Notes under the pieces: generated by a model
Databases searched by the model: none
What the model saw: the letters and a program-made list of their open reading frames with translations, nothing else
Told to the model about the DNA's origin: nothing
Assembly: GCA_050999295.1 (NCBI GenBank)
Contig: JBPCPI010000147.1
Coordinates: forward strand, 1 to 17,235
Length of the DNA stretch: 17,235 nt
From: JACCQS01 sp050999295
GTDB lineage: Bacteria; Actinomycetota; Actinomycetes; Mycobacteriales; Geodermatophilaceae
Direction: 5' to 3'
Shown: piece by piece, positions 15,111 through 17,235 of the stretch
Layout: every line of letters begins with the position of its first letter
Numbering within the stretch: the stretch's first letter is position 1
Made by a program: the position numbers and the translations under genes

Positions 15111-15562
15111 CCGGCGACGATCAGCTGACCTGCCATGTCCGAGTGCGCGGTACACATGATGTCGTACGTCCCCGCCGCCGAGGGAGCGGTAAAGGTTCGC
15201 TGCTCGCCCTGGCCGAATAGGCCAGTGTCAAAGCTTTCGTCCTCGGCGGTCGCGCTGTGTGCCTGGGGGTCCTGGTTGGCCACCGCGACCAGAGCGCCTG
15301 GCGCGACGGTCAATGGATCTCCGTATGCGAACCCGGAGATCGTGATTGTCCCGGCTGCGGCACTGGTGCCTCCGCCGCCCGAGCTCCCGTCCTCGTCGCC
15401 GTAACCATCGTTGGAGCCGCCTCCGCCGGTCTGTGAGACGGCCTCAGATCGTGTCGGTGAGGTCGAGTCCGAAGCCGAACTGCCCGACGTGTCGTCATCT
15501 CCCTTGCCGCAGGCGACGAGCATGAGGGACATCGCGAAAAGGACTGCGGCTAGGCGTCTCAT
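15107..15562 (-). CDS. Cupredoxin-like (blue copper) lipoprotein 2
   Basis: A 151-residue paralog of the protein at 13428-13820. The signal peptide MRRLAAVLFAMSLMLVA leads to C18 (LVAC lipobox). A Ser/Gly/Asp-rich linker (19-69), about 20 residues longer than in the paralog, precedes the cupredoxin domain (70-151) starting GTITISGFAYGDPLTV. Copper ligands are H102 (in QAHSAT) and C137, H140 and M143 in MCTAHSDM, so the type 1 site is complete. The ATG at 15562 aligns exactly with the paralog's start; an in-frame ATG at 15571 is less likely. The TAA stop at 15107-15109 shares bases with the TAG of the convergent dehydrogenase gene. The same-strand MFS gene ends 148 bases upstream, so the cupredoxin probably has its own promoter. 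Confidence 0.88.
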   Translation of the reverse strand: MRRLAAVLFAMSLMLVACGKGDDDTSGSSASDSTSPTRSEAVSQTGGGGSNDGYGDEDGSSGGGGTSAAAGTITISGFAYGDPLTVAPGALVAVANQDPQAHSATAEDESFDTGLFGQGEQRTFTAPSAAGTYDIMCTAHSDMAGQLIVAG

Positions 15563-15621
15563 GCTGCCCATTGAACTGCAGGCCTGACGCCGGTAGAAGC
15601 AGATCGAGGTCACAGTCCGCC
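15563..15621 (-). promoter_or_regulatory. Upstream region of cupredoxin 2, conserved with cupredoxin 1
   Basis: This is the counterpart of 13821-13879 with identical spacing to the ATG. It holds the block from 15596 to 15615 (19 of 20 matches with the paralog) and TGCAGTTCAAT at 15570-15580, whose TTCAAT (15570-15575) ends 7 bases before the ATG. Similarity fades beyond 15621. Bases 15622-15710, up to the MFS stop, show nothing recognisable. Confidence 0.5.
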
Positions 15622-15710
15622 TGGGGCCCTCGTGCCCGGCGGTGCCCTGGCCCTTCTCGCGCTCAGGCATGTCGAAGCGACGCGGCCGCTCCGGCAGTCG
15701 CCACCTCACC

Positions 15711-17018
15711 TCATGAGCGCGGCAGGACGGGCGAAACCCGAACAATTGGAACCAACACGATCAGGGCTGCAAGCTGCACGGCTCCGACGACGATGACCAG
15801 CGCGGACAGCGATTGCTCGTAGATCGCTCCCGCCGCGACACCCCCGATCAACGCGCCTGCGCCTTGAACCCCGGCGAACAACCCGTACGCCGTAGCTCGC
15901 CGGTCCCGTGGAACCAGATCGGCGACAAGGGCTTTGACCGTGGAGTCCTGGACCCCTACGGCCGCGCCCCACAACAGCACCCCGGTCACGACGACGATCA
16001 GGGAGGCACTGAACGCCAGGGCGGGAACTCCAGCCACCATGGCCGGCAGCAGCAGCAGCACCCGGGCACCGAACCGGTCGTAGATCTCACCGGTCGCGAG
16101 CGCAGCAAGGGCTCCGGCTGCCATCGCCGCGGCATAGAGCAACGGCACACCGGCAGTTGCCACGACCTCCCGTTGCACCAGGGAGAAGCCGATCAGCCCG
16201 AACGTGACCAGCCCGGCGGTACACAGGGAGGTACCGATTGCGAACCGCAGGAACGGCGCCGGCAAGTCCGACCACAACATCGCCACGCTTGCGGTCCACC
16301 GCCTGTGCCCACGGGTGCGTGTCCGACCCGACGGGTCGGCCGGTTCGCTCACGACGCGCGGTTCGGCGGCAGGCATCCGACGTCGGGTCAGAACGAGCAA
16401 CATCATCACGACGGCGCCGGGAATCGCAAGGGCCACCATCCCTGGCCAGATCTGGTCGGCGCTCACGGCGATCAGACCCGCCACGACAAGTGGACCGGCG
16501 AAGGCGCCGATCTGATCGAGCGCCTTGTGTACGCCCAGACCGCGGCCCATGCCGACCTGTCCCGCGGCCTCGGCAAGGAGCGCGGACTTCGCCGGGCTGC
16601 GCACTGCCTTGCCGATCCGTTCAGCCAGGATCAGAGCTGCCGCCACTGCGAGGCCAGCGCCGCCGAGGAACGGAGTGACCGCCAGCAATGGGACACAAAT
16701 GGCGGTGAGGGCGTACCCGACGATCGTGATCGTCCAGTAGCGGCGGGTGCGGTCGGCGAGCGGACCCGAGACCACGCGCAAGATCAGGGCGGCGGCCTCG
16801 CCGGCTCCCGTCACCGCCCCCACCACGAGCGCTGAAGCACCGAGGGACCCCAGCAGCGGTCCGTACACCGACCGGGCGCCCTCGTAGACCATGTCCGCGG
16901 CCAGACTCACCACGCCGAAGCCGACGACGACCCGCCAGGGGGACCACGTCACCGGGCCGGCGCCTGGGTCTGCGGCGTCGGCTGCGAGCTGGGTTGGGCT
17001 GGCCGGCACGTCTGGCAC
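15711..17018 (-). CDS. Major facilitator superfamily transporter, substrate unknown
   Basis: A 435-residue, roughly 12-helix inner-membrane protein. The MFS loop 2-3 motif appears as SGPLADRTRRYW (about residues 84-95), with a weaker copy in the second half (TGEIYDRFGARV). A hydrophilic central loop (211-241, Arg/Pro/Glu-rich) separates the two six-helix halves. DMVYEGARSVYGPLLGSLGA (42-61) and RIGKAVRSPAKSALLAEAAG (134-153) resemble a group of uncharacterised bacterial MFS proteins, so no substrate is claimed. The start is GTG at 17018, preceded by TAACCT (17026-17031, - strand) 7 bases upstream and no Shine-Dalgarno, again fitting a leaderless start; a GTG at 17009 is an alternative. It is divergent from the iron-permease gene, 95 bases apart, and the shared gap holds an iron-box-like operator. 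Confidence 0.88.
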   Translation of the reverse strand: MPDVPASPTQLAADAADPGAGPVTWSPWRVVVGFGVVSLAADMVYEGARSVYGPLLGSLGASALVVGAVTGAGEAAALILRVVSGPLADRTRRYWTITIVGYALTAICVPLLAVTPFLGGAGLAVAAALILAERIGKAVRSPAKSALLAEAAGQVGMGRGLGVHKALDQIGAFAGPLVVAGLIAVSADQIWPGMVALAIPGAVVMMLLVLTRRRMPAAEPRVVSEPADPSGRTRTRGHRRWTASVAMLWSDLPAPFLRFAIGTSLCTAGLVTFGLIGFSLVQREVVATAGVPLLYAAAMAAGALAALATGEIYDRFGARVLLLLPAMVAGVPALAFSASLIVVVTGVLLWGAAVGVQDSTVKALVADLVPRDRRATAYGLFAGVQGAGALIGGVAAGAIYEQSLSALVIVVGAVQLAALIVLVPIVRVSPVLPRS

Positions 17019-17050
17019 GACTAGCAGGTTATCCCGACCGCCGACCGCCC

Positions 17051-17079
17051 TTGCCGCTTAGGTGAGGTTAGGCTAACTT
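17051..17079 (+). promoter_or_regulatory. Putative promoter of the EfeU-like gene
   Basis: A TTGCCG hexamer (17051-17056) and TAACTT (17074-17079) are spaced by 17 bases, fitting a sigma-70-type housekeeping promoter, though both hexamers are imperfect. The -10 hexamer lies inside the iron-box palindrome at 17063-17081, where a bound repressor would block polymerase. Confidence 0.4.
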
Positions 17080-17081
17080 CA
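17063..17081. promoter_or_regulatory. DtxR/IdeR-type iron box
   Basis: TGAGGTTAGGCTAACTTCA matches the established DtxR/IdeR operator consensus TTAGGTTAGSCTAACCTAA at 16 of 19 positions, and its half-sites are inverted repeats with one mismatch. It lies 33-51 bases upstream of the EfeU-like ATG and 45-63 bases upstream of the divergent MFS start. Iron-loaded DtxR/IdeR would be expected to repress the permease gene; an effect on the MFS gene is possible. Confidence 0.8.
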
Positions 17082-17113
17082 GCGCTCGTGACGCGAAGCC
17101 GAGGGAGCCAACA

Positions 17114-17235
17114 ATGGTCGCCAACTACCTGATCGGCCTACGCTAGGGGCTGGAAGCCGTCCTGGTCGTCAGCATCCTGGTGGCCTATCTGGTCAAGTCC
17201 GGCCGTCGCGACCGCCTGGCGCCGGTCTGGGGAGG
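17114..17235 (+). pseudogene. efeU: EfeU/FTR1-family iron permease, interrupted by an amber codon; 3' end outside window
   Basis: From ATG 17114 the frame reads MVANYLIGLR, then TAG (17144-17146), then GLEAVLVVSILVAYLVKSGR and onward to the window edge without another stop. This is the N-terminus of an oxidase-dependent iron transporter (EfeU/Ftr1), whose first helix carries the iron-binding REGLE motif. Here the motif is R-stop-GLEA, with TAG where GAG (Glu) is expected, one base away. GAGGGAG (17101-17107) is a fair ribosome-binding site and an iron box lies upstream. No alternative start after the stop would keep helix 1. Either the gene is inactivated by a point mutation or the base is a sequencing error; the remaining ~30 codons look fully conserved, suggesting a recent change. 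Confidence 0.85.

Noticed and set aside
15563..15745. A longer N-terminus for cupredoxin 2 starting near 15745
   Set aside because: It would put about 60 charged residues before a perfect lipoprotein signal peptide, and the paralog alignment fixes the start at 15562.
17144..17146. TAG in efeU as a pyrrolysine or otherwise recoded codon
   Set aside because: REGLE requires glutamate, no recoding machinery is visible, and pyrrolysine use would not be expected in this family. Mutation or sequence error is simpler.

Overview
The window is high-GC DNA from an actinobacterium (Actinomycetota). Pointers are a type I NADH dehydrogenase (nuo) operon followed by a long-chain polyprenyl diphosphate synthase, a DUF222/13E12-type HNH gene, a DtxR/IdeR-like iron box, heavy use of GTG starts, and several candidate leaderless starts. 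A member of the Propionibacteriales is plausible, but genus and species cannot be read from this sequence.

Positions 1-10019 hold the distal part of a nuo operon on the + strand: the 3' part of nuoG, then nuoH, I, J, K, L, M and N. These encode the C-terminal part of the large iron-sulfur/molybdopterin-fold subunit, the ferredoxin-like subunit and the whole proton-pumping membrane arm of complex I. A polyprenyl diphosphate synthase (10036-11076) follows 16 bases after nuoN. It probably makes the menaquinone side chain, so enzyme and quinone substrate would be co-expressed. The gene junctions are unusually tight. Where two genes do not overlap, the gap is in three of four cases filled by a mini reading frame (13, 15 and 57 codons) whose start overlaps the upstream stop and whose stop overlaps the downstream start. 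The longest lies in a repeat-rich spacer between nuoL and nuoM, and one contains a 26-base palindrome.

Positions 11108-13218 (- strand) carry a two-gene unit, a DUF222/HNH endonuclease-like protein and a small nucleotidyltransferase, joined by an ATGA overlap. It looks like an accessory insertion convergent to the respiratory operon.

Positions 13428-15562 hold a compact group of three predicted lipoproteins: a PQQ-type sugar (glucose/sorbosone-like) dehydrogenase on the + strand, flanked by two paralogous blue-copper (cupredoxin) lipoproteins on the - strand. Both cupredoxins keep a complete His-Cys-His-Met copper site and share conserved upstream DNA. This suggests an extracytoplasmic electron-transfer module in which the dehydrogenase hands electrons to copper proteins; it is the best candidate here for an undescribed system. 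An MFS transporter of unknown substrate lies next (15711-17018, - strand).

At the right edge, a DtxR/IdeR-like operator precedes the start of an EfeU/FTR1-family iron permease gene. Its frame carries an amber stop exactly where the family's essential REGLE glutamate codon belongs, so the gene is broken as read, or there is a single-base sequence error.
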